36,427 nt of DNA from an uncultured Candidatus Berkelbacteria bacterium (GTDB taxonomy: Bacteria; Patescibacteriota; UBA1384; CAILIB01): NCBI GenBank assembly GCA_903834195.1, contig CAILIB010000011.1, positions 1-36,427 of the forward strand. The letters run 5' to 3'. Under the pieces are notes generated by a model. It searched no databases. It was not told the DNA's origin and saw nothing but the letters and a program-made list of their open reading frames with translations. Below are positions 23,868 to 31,245 of the stretch, piece by piece; position 1 is the first letter of the stretch, and the number at the start of each line of letters is the position of its first letter. Both the position numbers and the translations under genes were made by a program.

Positions 23868-24596
23868 TTATTTCGTCCAAACGACACCAGGTTCAGGAAT
23901 AAATCCATCCGGAAGAATGTAGGGTTGACCCTGTAGTTCATTACGTAGTGCACACGCAATTTGAAATGCTATTACATTAATTGGTTTTTGCGTATACGAA
24001 AGGGCTCGGGCAACCTTGTTTCGAAGATGTGCAGGGACAGTGTAGTGAACAAATGTACTTTCAGTAACGAGCTGTCCATGTACTCGGACTTTTCGTCTAA
24101 GTTGAGCATTGTAGTCAAGGCACACACGAACTGGTGTAAAGATGTACGGGCTGGTTAAGTACTTTATTGATCGCACGCGTTCATGATCGATGACAAAGTA
24201 CTCATCATGAAGAGGAAAAAATTCGACATTTTCTCCCGTTGAAAAGTGAATCTCGCTGAGAGTAGAGGGTTCAAAGTAATACCCACTTAAGAGTAGTGAG
24301 AGGCTTCCTGCAAAAAGTAAGCTCCGTGACTTTAGTCGTTCAGGTTTTGTGTGCTCACTGTACCACTGACTGCCTGCTTCCTGAGTTGCTATCGTAATTG
24401 CAGCGATTGTTGCAACTATTGCTATACCAGCTGCCACTACTTGCACAGTGATGCCTTCATTTGTGAACCGAACAGTGCGAGTAGTCCAGGCTGAAAGCCC
24501 AAAAATAGCGAAGAATACGAGCAATGCATCTCCAGTGTATCCGCCGATTCGAAGAATATTGTTCAGCTGTGTGTGAATTTTCAGTTTTACTATCAA
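23868..24596 (-). CDS. Membrane protein of unknown function
   Basis: 242 residues. Helices at about 20-38, 50-70 and 90-108 are followed by a soluble C-terminal domain of about 130 residues (FSTGENVEFFPLHDEYFVIDHERVRSI, quoted in part as LHDEYFVIDHERVR). The start is TTG at 24596, supported by an AGGAG 6 nt before it; no in-frame ATG lies nearby. I do not recognise the family. The soluble part has the look of a small alpha/beta cytoplasmic domain attached to a membrane anchor. It diverges from the coiled-coil gene at 24682. Confidence 0.6.
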   Translation of the reverse strand: MIVKLKIHTQLNNILRIGGYTGDALLVFFAIFGLSAWTTRTVRFTNEGITVQVVAAGIAIVATIAAITIATQEAGSQWYSEHTKPERLKSRSLLFAGSLSLLLSGYYFEPSTLSEIHFSTGENVEFFPLHDEYFVIDHERVRSIKYLTSPYIFTPVRVCLDYNAQLRRKVRVHGQLVTESTFVHYTVPAHLRNKVARALSYTQKPINVIAFQIACALRNELQGQPYILPDGFIPEPGVVWTK

Positions 24597-24681
24597 TGTT
24601 CACTCCTATGTGTGAGCCTAGCAAGGAGCTACTTTTGAATCTAGTGAAGATGTCTTCGGTAAAATGGAGTACACTGGAGTT

Positions 24682-25077
24682 ATGATGTTTGATTCTCTTT
24701 TTAAAGAAAAACGACGGAGAGAAAAGGTGGTTCGCCAGGCTGATGAGAAAATTGCAGTCTTAGTTCGGCGTCGTGATGATCTTGATTCTGCTCGTCAAAT
24801 GAAGTTGCAGCGGCAAGTTGATTTATGGTCTATTCCACATTTAGACAGTGCCACTGAAGAAGAGTATTTTGTGGTCAGTCGACTGATTGCTGATTTGATT
24901 AAAGAGATCGCGGCTATAGATGAATATATTTCTGATCTTCGACAGGCAAGATATGAATGTGTTGAAGCGAAGAAAACTGAAGAAATTGATCGGTTGCTTG
25001 CTATTGAAGATCCATGGGCCGAAAAGATCAAACTTGGTACTCAAGACGAGGTGCCTCGTCTGGCTGTTTTGCAATAA
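24682..25077 (+). CDS. Helical/coiled-coil protein (131 aa), unknown
   Basis: Highly charged and helical almost throughout, with heptad-like stretches at about 7-50 and 68-110, so a small coiled-coil protein. No signal or membrane segment. The start at 24682 is preferred: TACACT ends 6 nt before it and GGAGTT directly precedes it. Its stop codon sits in the A tract that is the U run of the opposite-strand terminator. Function unknown. Confidence 0.6.
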   Translation: MMFDSLFKEKRRREKVVRQADEKIAVLVRRRDDLDSARQMKLQRQVDLWSIPHLDSATEEEYFVVSRLIADLIKEIAAIDEYISDLRQARYECVEAKKTEEIDRLLAIEDPWAEKIKLGTQDEVPRLAVLQ

Positions 25078-25111
25078 AAAAGTGGAGGCCCGTACTTGGT
25101 ACGAACCTCCA
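25076..25111 (-). terminator. Terminator of the 25121-25576 gene
   Basis: Minus strand: TGGAGG-TT-CGTAC, loop CAA, GTACG-GG-CCTCCA (25083-25111), followed by CTTTTTT. Two paired blocks separated by a 2-by-2 internal loop. Confidence 0.85.
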
Positions 25112-25120
25112 TTGGGTGAA

Positions 25121-25576
25121 TTACCCTGAAATGATTGCCATAGCCGCCGCAGCATCTTTGGTCAGGAAGACTTTGTCTGGCGCCCGGTCGAGTAGAAGCG
25201 GGTCGAATTCCCGTCCAGTCATAACGATTGTCTTAGTGTCCGGTTTTGTCGCTATCATTGTTGCGGCGAGTAGAGCATTCCAGAATTCTATGGCCGCTCC
25301 GTCACTTTCTTCCACGACGAATGGATGTTCGTTAATCACAATGATGTCGAACTCCATTTCCATTCTGCGGTAACTTACGGCTACGTGCTCAACTTGTGAT
25401 GTAATTACTCCTTCGGTATGGTCGTTGATCAACCCACTTTTGAAGAGAAAATCGAGTGGTGGGAGGTTATCTGTGACGACATGGGTGTAGGCAGTGTCGT
25501 CATGCCATTTAGCAGGATTGATCAAGTTGATTATCGCCTGGCCATTGCTATCAATAAATAGTACGTTAGGTTTCAT
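25121..25576 (-). CDS. Receiver-like/Rossmann-like orphan protein (151 aa)
   Basis: Start at 25576 (MKPNVLFIDSNGQ), preceded by GGAG 3 nt upstream; a TTG 15 nt earlier is less likely. Alternating strands and helices are visible: NVLFIDS as strand 1, FDIIVINEHPF in the middle, TKTIVMTG as a later strand, and DKVFLTKDAAAAM near the end with a Lys after the strand. This order resembles a response-regulator receiver domain, but the acidic pocket is not convincing, so it would be a pseudo-receiver at most. No output domain. It is a single gene with a strong promoter and terminator. Confidence 0.6.
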   Translation of the reverse strand: MKPNVLFIDSNGQAIINLINPAKWHDDTAYTHVVTDNLPPLDFLFKSGLINDHTEGVITSQVEHVAVSYRRMEMEFDIIVINEHPFVVEESDGAAIEFWNALLAATMIATKPDTKTIVMTGREFDPLLLDRAPDKVFLTKDAAAAMAIISG

Positions 25577-25624
25577 GTTCTCCGTGCGCAATTTCCCTGA
25601 AATTGTTTGGGTGCGCTTGGTTTG

Positions 25625-25653
25625 TATATACCAGATAATGAGTAATTAATCAA
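25625..25653 (-). promoter_or_regulatory. Promoter of the 25121-25576 gene
   Basis: Minus strand TTGATT (25648-25653), 17-nt spacer, TATATA (25625-25630). The leader would be about 40 nt. Confidence 0.6.
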
Positions 25654-25672
25654 TGATACAAGCCTATAATCA

Positions 25673-25701
25673 TTGTTTAATTGAAATAATTCTGCTAAGA
25701 T
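25673..25701 (+). promoter_or_regulatory. Promoter of the 39-codon leader ORF (and probably the MFS gene)
   Basis: TTGTTT (25673-25678), 17-nt spacer, TAAGAT (25696-25701) with TGC before it (extended -10). The ATG at 25711 is 9 nt downstream. Confidence 0.55.
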
Positions 25702-25710
25702 CAGCTAACC

Positions 25711-25830
25711 ATGAAACATATCTGGCAACCTACAACTCGTCCGATGATTGATGAAGTCGCGCTTACAGTGCTCGGCTCATATTCACGTACCAGTAGGTTT
25801 AGCCAAGGTGGTTTTACACGTCTCAGATAG
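25711..25830 (+). CDS. Candidate leader peptide (39 aa) upstream of the MFS gene
   Basis: Encodes MKHIWQPTTRPMIDEV, then ALTVLGSYSRTSRFSQ, ending GGFTRLR. It is basic and Ser/Arg-rich at the C-terminus and is not a recognised protein. Gene-like context: an extended -10 promoter just upstream and a very strong terminator 19 nt downstream of the stop. The MFS transporter follows 93 nt after the ORF without a visible promoter of its own. Codons 31-33 contain GCCAAGG, which can pair with CTTGGC in the 5' arm of the terminator. A regulatory leader peptide is the favoured inference; a free-standing small protein is the alternative. Confidence 0.45.
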   Translation: MKHIWQPTTRPMIDEVALTVLGSYSRTSRFSQGGFTRLR

Positions 25831-25848
25831 TTCTCTTTCTTAGGTAGC

Positions 25849-25885
25849 AAAAGCGTCTTGGCCAAGCCGGCTAAGACGCTTTTTT
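25849..25885 (+). terminator. Strong terminator between leader ORF and MFS gene
   Basis: AAGCGTCTTGGCC (25851-25863) pairs with GGCTAAGACGCTT (25869-25881) with a single G-U, loop of five, and a run of six Ts (25880-25885). It stands between a promoter and a transporter gene, so it may be an attenuator. Confidence 0.92.
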
Positions 25886-25922
25886 AGAGTTTTACTGCGC
25901 TTTGTTCTTTGAGGATTTTGAC

Positions 25923-27098
25923 ATGAAAAAAATATGGTCGGATTCGATTACTCGTTCCTGTGTTATTACTGCTTTACTAAGTAAAGTAGGGGTAACCCTT
26001 GTCTTTGCGTTTTACGCAACATTTTTGCTACACAATGGTCTTAATCAACTAGGTGTTAGTTGGGTAAATTGCGTATTTTTCATCACTTTATTTATCTTTG
26101 AAATTCCTACGGGTGCATTAGCTGATGTAATTGGTTATAAAAAATCGATTGTCATAGCGAGTGTTATTAGCTCAATAGGTATGTTCGTGTACGCTGCTTC
26201 TCATTCGTTTAGTGGTTTTGCACTCGCCGAAGGTTTTGTTGCCTTTGGTGGCACACTCTACAGTGGAGCATTCTCGGCTTGGTTACATAACCAACTTGAG
26301 CGCGAAGGTCGAGTAAACGAGCAACGAAAGATTCTTTCATTAAGTAATATGTGCGATCAGTGTGCATGGCTGATGTGCGGCTTGTTAGGAATACTTTTAA
26401 CAAGATGGGGTGAATTTTTGCCGTTTGTTGTGGGTGGATTTTGCTATCTCATATGTGCTGTCTACACAGGCATAGCAATGAATGAGATAAAAAGTGAAAA
26501 TCAGCCACTCAAAAATGTTTTTTTGAAAGTTCGAGTTGGTATGAAATACGCTCGAACACATCAGGCAATTCGCACACTCTTTCTTGTTTCACTTGTCCAA
26601 ACAGCGGGAATCGTTGGGGTAAATACACAATGGCAGCCGCGCTTTGAGCCTTTACTGCCAAGTCAGATTTGGATTGGTGGATTAAGTGTTCTTATGCCTC
26701 TTGGTGTACTAACTGGTAATTATATTGCTCGTCACCGAGAAATACATGATTCAGGTAAGGTGATAGCGGTATCTGAATTGACGATTGGATTAGGTGTTTT
26801 AGTGGCGGGGTTTTCCCATTCACTTCCACTTATCTTAATTGCGTTCGTGGTGCACGAAGTTGGGCGTGGATTTTATAATCCCGTCAAACAAGCGTTCCTG
26901 AATCGCTGTATTACAGATAGTGAAACCCGTGCAACTGTCATTTCCTGTGAAGCGCTAAGTCGTGACATAGGAGGAATGATTGGTAATCCAATTACTGGTG
27001 CCATTGCACTCCACAGTTCAATTCCGATTACTTGGATGATTTGCGGAGTTGCTATCATTTCTGTCATTGTCGTTATTCCTGGCCGTCTCCGGTGTTAA
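25923..27098 (+). CDS. Major facilitator superfamily transporter
   Basis: 391 residues from the ATG at 25923, preceded by GAGG 8 nt upstream. A TTG 21 nt earlier gives a longer ORF but no ribosome site. About twelve hydrophobic segments. FEIPTGALADVIGYKKSIV (about residues 52-70) contains the motif A-like loop GALADVIGYKKS of drug-proton antiporters, and the second half has a weaker copy around ITSSEALSRDIGG-like sequence (CEALSRDIGGMIG). Substrate unknown, probably efflux. Position after a leader ORF and terminator suggests inducible expression. A terminator follows. Confidence 0.88.
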   Translation: MKKIWSDSITRSCVITALLSKVGVTLVFAFYATFLLHNGLNQLGVSWVNCVFFITLFIFEIPTGALADVIGYKKSIVIASVISSIGMFVYAASHSFSGFALAEGFVAFGGTLYSGAFSAWLHNQLEREGRVNEQRKILSLSNMCDQCAWLMCGLLGILLTRWGEFLPFVVGGFCYLICAVYTGIAMNEIKSENQPLKNVFLKVRVGMKYARTHQAIRTLFLVSLVQTAGIVGVNTQWQPRFEPLLPSQIWIGGLSVLMPLGVLTGNYIARHREIHDSGKVIAVSELTIGLGVLVAGFSHSLPLILIAFVVHEVGRGFYNPVKQAFLNRCITDSETRATVISCEALSRDIGGMIGNPITGAIALHSSIPITWMICGVAIISVIVVIPGRLRC

Positions 27099-27118
27099 CC
27101 TGAGTGGTCATACTTGAT

Positions 27119-27152
27119 TGCCGATCACCTATAATGGGTGGTCGGCATTTTT
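27119..27152 (+). terminator. Terminator of the MFS gene
   Basis: TGCCGATCACC (27119-27129) pairs with GGTGGTCGGCA (27137-27147), one G-U, loop of seven, then five Ts. Confidence 0.9.
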
Positions 27153-27194
27153 CGTAGTGTTGTAATTTTAGACGTTTTTCTTGAAACTAGGAGT

Positions 27195-27509
27195 ATGACA
27201 ATTATTGAACAAGAATTTGAAGCTGTTTTTAGTAAGGTAAATGCAAATAAAAATCCTGTAACGATGCAGGAGTACGTTGAGTACCTTGCAGTAATTTCGG
27301 AAGCGGTTGAACGGTGTGAGAAGTTGCTCCTCTATTTAGCAACAAATCCGGATCGCTCGGCAGATATGCTGACGTATTTATTCGAGTATAAACAGCTGAT
27401 TAATTTGCAGCAGACAATATCGGAACGAAAAAGTGAAGCTCGGGCGGCTGAAATTTCAGCAAAAGTGCATCCTCCGAAGAAGTCGCCTTGGTGGAAATTT
27501 GGTGCCTAG
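27195..27509 (+). CDS. Helical protein (104 aa), unknown
   Basis: Begins MTIIEQEFEAVFSKVN using the ATG at 27195; an AGGAG directly before the ATG is too close for normal spacing. Four or five amphipathic helices are apparent (EEYVEYLAVISEAVERCEKLL region, KQLINLQQTISERKSEARAAE), with a basic, proline-containing C-terminus ending PWWKFGA. The aromatic/basic tail could touch a membrane or nucleic acid. No family recognised. Its stop lies 1 nt from the stop of the convergent GT39-like gene. Confidence 0.6.
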   Translation: MTIIEQEFEAVFSKVNANKNPVTMQEYVEYLAVISEAVERCEKLLLYLATNPDRSADMLTYLFEYKQLINLQQTISERKSEARAAEISAKVHPPKKSPWWKFGA

Positions 27510-27510
27510 T

Positions 27511-29010
27511 CTAATAGCAACTTCCGTGTGAATTCTCGCTGTCTATGCTAAATGTAACTGGTAGATTTTCGGTGTTCTTTACGCGGTTATCAGGACCTAG
27601 AAGAATGTAACAGGATCCAATTTCTGCAATTGCTGGAGCAATAGTAATTGGTGTGTTCGCTGACTTGGTTCGTTCGTCAAAATCAGCTTGAATTTGCTGA
27701 TGGTCGTTATTGGGTACCATATATATTTTTTGAGGATTGCGCGCCTCAATAGAGTAAAAAACATCCTCAAAACCACTTGTTGCAAATGCACCGGTGGAAA
27801 GTGCTGGGTACTTGGTGAAATATGCAGTTACGTATAGTGATGTTTCAAGTGTAATAAGTACAAGTACTCCGATTTTTGCCACTGTGCCCCAGCGTTCAAA
27901 TAACCAAGCGGCACCGTATCCAGACAGAATCACAAGCACAAGTCCTAGTAATACACTGCGTAAGCTGTGTGCTGGTGTGGTAATTGAAATACTGAGCACG
28001 ACAGCAATACCACAAAGAAGAAGGAAAGTAATGTAGTGTGGTGCTTTGCGTTTCCAGATTTGGTACGCGTACACTCCTAATGCAATACAGGCCAAGATTC
28101 CTGTGGTATAAAAAAGCTCTCCCGCCAATCCGGTATGATTGCGAATGGCAGTATCACCAATTTTAAAGAAGAAATCTCTATTGGTGTACGATTTGAAATT
28201 TTCAACAAACATGTGGAACTTATCATTCACACTTAGTCCTGGTTCAAAGAGAAAAGAAATGGTTTTGAGACGTGATGTAGCGGCTCCCTGAGTAGTGGCA
28301 GTGAAGTAAATATACGGAATAGAAGCAAGTAAAAAACCGCCGACACTTGTTAGCCACTGACGAAGGGTGGCCTTTTTTCGGTATACAAGAAATAGGGCTA
28401 TGAAAAAGAGAAAACTGAGAATGCGTGAAGTTGTATAGGAATACACAGAAAACGCGAGTAAAAAACCACTCCAGAATATGTAGGTAGATTTTTTTGGTTG
28501 GGAATCTTGAAAGGCTCGATAAATGCAGAGTAGAGCCGCTGCAATAACTGGCAGTTGCGATACTACTTCAAAACTTATCCGCGACATATCAAAAAACCAC
28601 GGTGTAAACGAACACGCGATAAGTCCGTAGAGTACAATCCAACGGTCTTTAAACATGTCGTTGAGGAGAACATACATAATCGCAAGGAAGATCATCATGA
28701 AAAGCCCACTGGTTGCGCGTAGTGCAAGTTCACTTGTGCCAAAGATCTTAAATACGCCAGCAACTGTATAAATGTAAAGCGGGTTTTTGTACTCACCAAA
28801 GGCCTCAAAGAAGATTGGGAAGTGTACGCCGTGCTCATCAATACCTGAGTGGGCGATTAAATCAGCATTTAGTCCGATCGAGGCTTCGTCGGAGTATAGG
28901 CCATGCGGAACGTAGGTGAGATAGGCGAAGTGGGCGAAAACCGACGCAAGAATTACACCAACGAGTGCGAGGGTGTACCAATGTTTGAATCGAAGGAGAA
29001 ATTGTTTCAT
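27511..29010 (-). CDS. GT39/ArnT-like membrane glycosyltransferase
   Basis: 499 residues with about ten to twelve membrane helices and a soluble C-terminal part. GLYSDEASIGLNADL after the first helix has the D41-E42 acidic pair that acts in PMT/ArnT-type (GT-C) enzymes, which move sugars from a polyprenyl phosphate carrier onto lipids or proteins on the outer side of the membrane. The next loop EAFGEYKNPLYIY is also usual in this family. Acceptor unknown. Start is ATG at 29010; TACAAT ends 7 nt before it. The C-terminus faces the 27195-27509 gene stop to stop. Confidence 0.88.
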   Translation of the reverse strand: MKQFLLRFKHWYTLALVGVILASVFAHFAYLTYVPHGLYSDEASIGLNADLIAHSGIDEHGVHFPIFFEAFGEYKNPLYIYTVAGVFKIFGTSELALRATSGLFMMIFLAIMYVLLNDMFKDRWIVLYGLIACSFTPWFFDMSRISFEVVSQLPVIAAALLCIYRAFQDSQPKKSTYIFWSGFLLAFSVYSYTTSRILSFLFFIALFLVYRKKATLRQWLTSVGGFLLASIPYIYFTATTQGAATSRLKTISFLFEPGLSVNDKFHMFVENFKSYTNRDFFFKIGDTAIRNHTGLAGELFYTTGILACIALGVYAYQIWKRKAPHYITFLLLCGIAVVLSISITTPAHSLRSVLLGLVLVILSGYGAAWLFERWGTVAKIGVLVLITLETSLYVTAYFTKYPALSTGAFATSGFEDVFYSIEARNPQKIYMVPNNDHQQIQADFDERTKSANTPITIAPAIAEIGSCYILLGPDNRVKNTENLPVTFSIDSENSHGSCY

Positions 29011-29060
29011 TCACTATATTGTACTAAATATTTGAACAGCTGACTTAGGGTTTTTGGTAC

Positions 29061-29097
29061 AAAAAATGGGGATTACTTTATAGAGAAAGTAATCCCC
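29061..29097 (-). terminator. Terminator of the YecM-like gene
   Basis: Minus strand: GGGGATTACTTT pairs with AAAGTAATCCCC (29086-29097 with 29068-29079), loop of six, then ATTTTTT (29061-29067). It directly follows the stop at 29105. Confidence 0.93.
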
Positions 29098-29104
29098 GTT
29101 CGGG

Positions 29105-29503
29105 TTAGAGTTCACCGCTCTGGCGTTGTAATACAACGACTTCGAGTATGGGACGCTCGTGGAATTTTGCAGAGCAGTTTTTAAAACTGAGTGAAATCTC
29201 GGGATTAATCTTCCGGTCGATGTTCTTCTCGTTAAATTTCAGATTTTTATGACGTCGCTTGAAGCCTGTGAGGCTTTGAACGATAAATTCAACATGCTCC
29301 CATCCTTCAGCGTAAAACGTCTCAGATGGAGAGGGTAGTTTTAGGGCTGTAATTAAATACCCCTTGTAATTGATAGGGGTGCTGAGTTGAAAGATGCTGA
29401 TCTTACGTCCATTAATGAGGGATTCATCGGCGAGATGGTGAGAGGATGATAAGAGTGTTTTAAGTTCTTCATATCGCTCAACCGTTTCGACTCGATAGCA
29501 CAC
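29105..29503 (-). CDS. YecM-like VOC-fold protein, 5' end disrupted
   Basis: The visible frame of 132 residues (GTG at 29503) resembles YecM-type vicinal-oxygen-chelate proteins: SLINGRKISIFQL (27-40), ITALKLPSPSETFYAEGWEHVEFIV (quoted in part as GWEHVEF). Homology continues upstream of the GTG in the same frame (GIDHVCYRVET spans it, preceded by ITRTVFALKGVGIKF), but no ATG/GTG/TTG precedes that stretch before a TAA near 29596. A good promoter and an ATG at 29606 exist one frame off, so the true gene is likely 29105-29606 with a frameshift. Function of the family is unclear. Catalytic metal ligands cannot be judged. Confidence 0.7.
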   Translation of the reverse strand: MCYRVETVERYEELKTLLSSSHHLADESLINGRKISIFQLSTPINYKGYLITALKLPSPSETFYAEGWEHVEFIVQSLTGFKRRHKNLKFNEKNIDRKINPEISLSFKNCSAKFHERPILEVVVLQRQSGEL

Positions 29504-29614
29504 ATGATCAATGCCTAAGATTTCATCAAATTTGATTCCAACTCCTTTGAGTGCAAAAACAGTCCTGGTAATAAGACTTTCGAGGCCACATTACCGTAAA
29601 CTTCATAATGTAGA

Positions 29615-29643
29615 AATATAGACGAATTTCCCTAATAAATCAA
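29615..29643 (-). promoter_or_regulatory. Promoter of the YecM-like gene
   Basis: Minus strand TTGATT (29638-29643), 17-nt spacer, TATATT (29615-29620), ending 8 nt before an ATG at 29606. Same -35 and spacing as the promoter at 25625-25653. Confidence 0.6.
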
Positions 29644-29655
29644 TTAGTTAAAGAA

Positions 29656-29683
29656 GGTCTACCACTTTTTACAATGGTAGACC
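29656..29683 (-). terminator. Probable terminator of the anti-sigma gene
   Basis: GGTCTACCA and TGGTAGACC (29656-29664, 29675-29683) form a perfect 9-bp stem; the minus-strand tail TTCTTTAACT is only weakly T-rich. It lies 24 nt after the stop at 29708. Confidence 0.55.
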
Positions 29684-29707
29684 GTGATTTCTTTAAGGTT
29701 GAGTTAA

Positions 29708-30553
29708 TTATTTCTTGGATGAAATAACAGCTTTCATTACAGGCTTATTTTCATCATTCATACCGATGATTACAGTATCGCCATTTGAATTTGTGTACTG
29801 CAAATATTTGAGAGCCAGTGGTTGAACTGGGGTAAGGATAGTTGGTCCAGAGTTGGTAGTGGATTGGGAAATATTTACACCACCACCAGTGCTTAACTGG
29901 ACTGCTCCTTGAGGAGTGGTGCCTGTAACATCGATTGGTGTTATTGTACCAGCTGATAAGGTTAATGCTCCGGATTGTCCTGTAGTTGAAACTGGTCCAC
30001 TTGTTACATCTCCAGAAATTGCAGTTGCGCTTCCAGTAACCATAATTGACCCTCCTTCAGGAGGTGTACCTGAAGACATAGTGCTTGGACCATCGCCTGG
30101 AGCGCCAACAGACATTGAAATACTGCCACCGTCTGACTTTGAAAATGCATTCTGGAACTCTTCTTGAGAAATAATCTTGAGATCAGCAGCGCTCTGTGCC
30201 TCTACTAAGGCTTGTTCAGGAGTTCCGCCAAATCGTTTGTCGAAACTTGCAATTTCAGCCGGACTTAACTGACGAGCGGCTTGAATTGACTGAGTTGCCA
30301 GTTCACGTGCTTGAGCGTGTGGAGCGTATTTCTCATTAAAAATGGTATACCCTGCTACAACCACAACTGCGGTAATTGTTGCTATGCTACTGGCAATTTT
30401 GAGCGCTTTGGGAAACTGGGCCATACGAGTAATGAGTGAGTGAGTAGGTTGTTTAGAAAGAAGGGCTCGACGTAAGCGTTGGGCATGGAGAGGAGTATCA
30501 GGAACATCGACCTGAAGCTGCTCGAGCGGGTTTTCCGAAGAGTTATTCTTCAT
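29708..30553 (-). CDS. Likely anti-sigma factor with one membrane helix
   Basis: 281 residues. The cytoplasmic N-terminus (1-48) is followed by one helix (about 51-70, IASSIATITAVVVVAGYTIF) and an extracytoplasmic part. The first stretch of that part is helical (ELATQSIQAARQLSPAEIASFDKRFG). The middle is a Gly/Ser/Thr-rich low-complexity stretch (about 140-235), and a small C-terminal domain includes NGDTVIIGMNDENKP. It has no clear zinc anti-sigma motif. The call rests on position: its ATG lies inside the last 11 bp of the ECF sigma gene, the classic sigma/anti-sigma layout. The low-complexity region may be a stalk reaching through the envelope. Confidence 0.7.
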   Translation of the reverse strand: MKNNSSENPLEQLQVDVPDTPLHAQRLRRALLSKQPTHSLITRMAQFPKALKIASSIATITAVVVVAGYTIFNEKYAPHAQARELATQSIQAARQLSPAEIASFDKRFGGTPEQALVEAQSAADLKIISQEEFQNAFSKSDGGSISMSVGAPGDGPSTMSSGTPPEGGSIMVTGSATAISGDVTSGPVSTTGQSGALTLSAGTITPIDVTGTTPQGAVQLSTGGGVNISQSTTNSGPTILTPVQPLALKYLQYTNSNGDTVIIGMNDENKPVMKAVISSKK

Positions 30554-31184
30554 ATGCTTCTTGTGGATTTAGGATGAGAAGTGGTTGTTCAGTAGCTATA
30601 ATACTTTCTGGCTCAGATGGTTGCACTGCAGTGCGCAAAAGCGTAAGTCCGCGTGAGATGAGTGATTTTACCGTTCCCTCACGTTTGTTGAGTACATCTG
30701 CGATTTCAGCAATTTTCATTTCCTCAAGAAAACGTAAGGTGAGCACTTCTTGATAATGGATCGGAAGAGTCTTAAGTGAAATTAGAACAATCTGGTACTG
30801 TTCGTTTCGAACTAACTGGTCCTGCACTGCAGAAATTTCTGCAAGAAGGTCGGTTGTGCTTGGAGTTTCAAAACCGTGATCTTCAAGCATTTGATCTAAT
30901 GAAATCGGTGTTCGCTTTGATCTTCGGTAATGTAGTTTAATTTCATTTCCTGCAATGCGGTAGAGCCAGGGCTTTATAGATGTCCCACGCCAAGTAAATG
31001 ACCTAATTCCACGGAGGGCTTTAAAGAACACTTCTGAAGTAATATCTTGCGCAGTGCTTGCATCACCAGTGCGTTTAGCAATGTAGCCAAAGATTGGAGC
31101 GTAGTACGTATCAAAAAGCGGGCCAAAAGACGAGGGGTCTTTCTGAGTAGCTTCGACACATTCTTTTTCTTGGCTCAACTCCAT
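30543..31184 (-). CDS. ECF-type RNA polymerase sigma factor
   Basis: 213 residues. Sigma region 2 is clear: PLFDTYYAPIFGYIAKRTGD (quoted to 20), then AQDITSEVFFKALRGI, then KPWLYRIAGNEIKLHYRR. Region 4 is LPIHYQEVLTLRFLEEMKIAEIADVL and the recognition helix KREGTVKSLISRGLTLLR (both over two parts). A linker of about 60 residues joins them and a C-terminal tail of about 25 follows. ECF factors redirect polymerase to stress or envelope genes when a partner releases them. The partner is probably the overlapping gene downstream. A palindrome CGTTT-N4-AAACG (about 31219-31232) lies upstream of the ATG. Confidence 0.93.
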   Translation of the reverse strand: MELSQEKECVEATQKDPSSFGPLFDTYYAPIFGYIAKRTGDASTAQDITSEVFFKALRGIRSFTWRGTSIKPWLYRIAGNEIKLHYRRSKRTPISLDQMLEDHGFETPSTTDLLAEISAVQDQLVRNEQYQIVLISLKTLPIHYQEVLTLRFLEEMKIAEIADVLNKREGTVKSLISRGLTLLRTAVQPSEPESIIATEQPLLILNPQEAYEE

Positions 31185-31245
31185 GGAGTGTATTACGTGG
31201 TATGTATTCTATAACACATCGTTTCATAAAACGTTGCAGTGGTAA

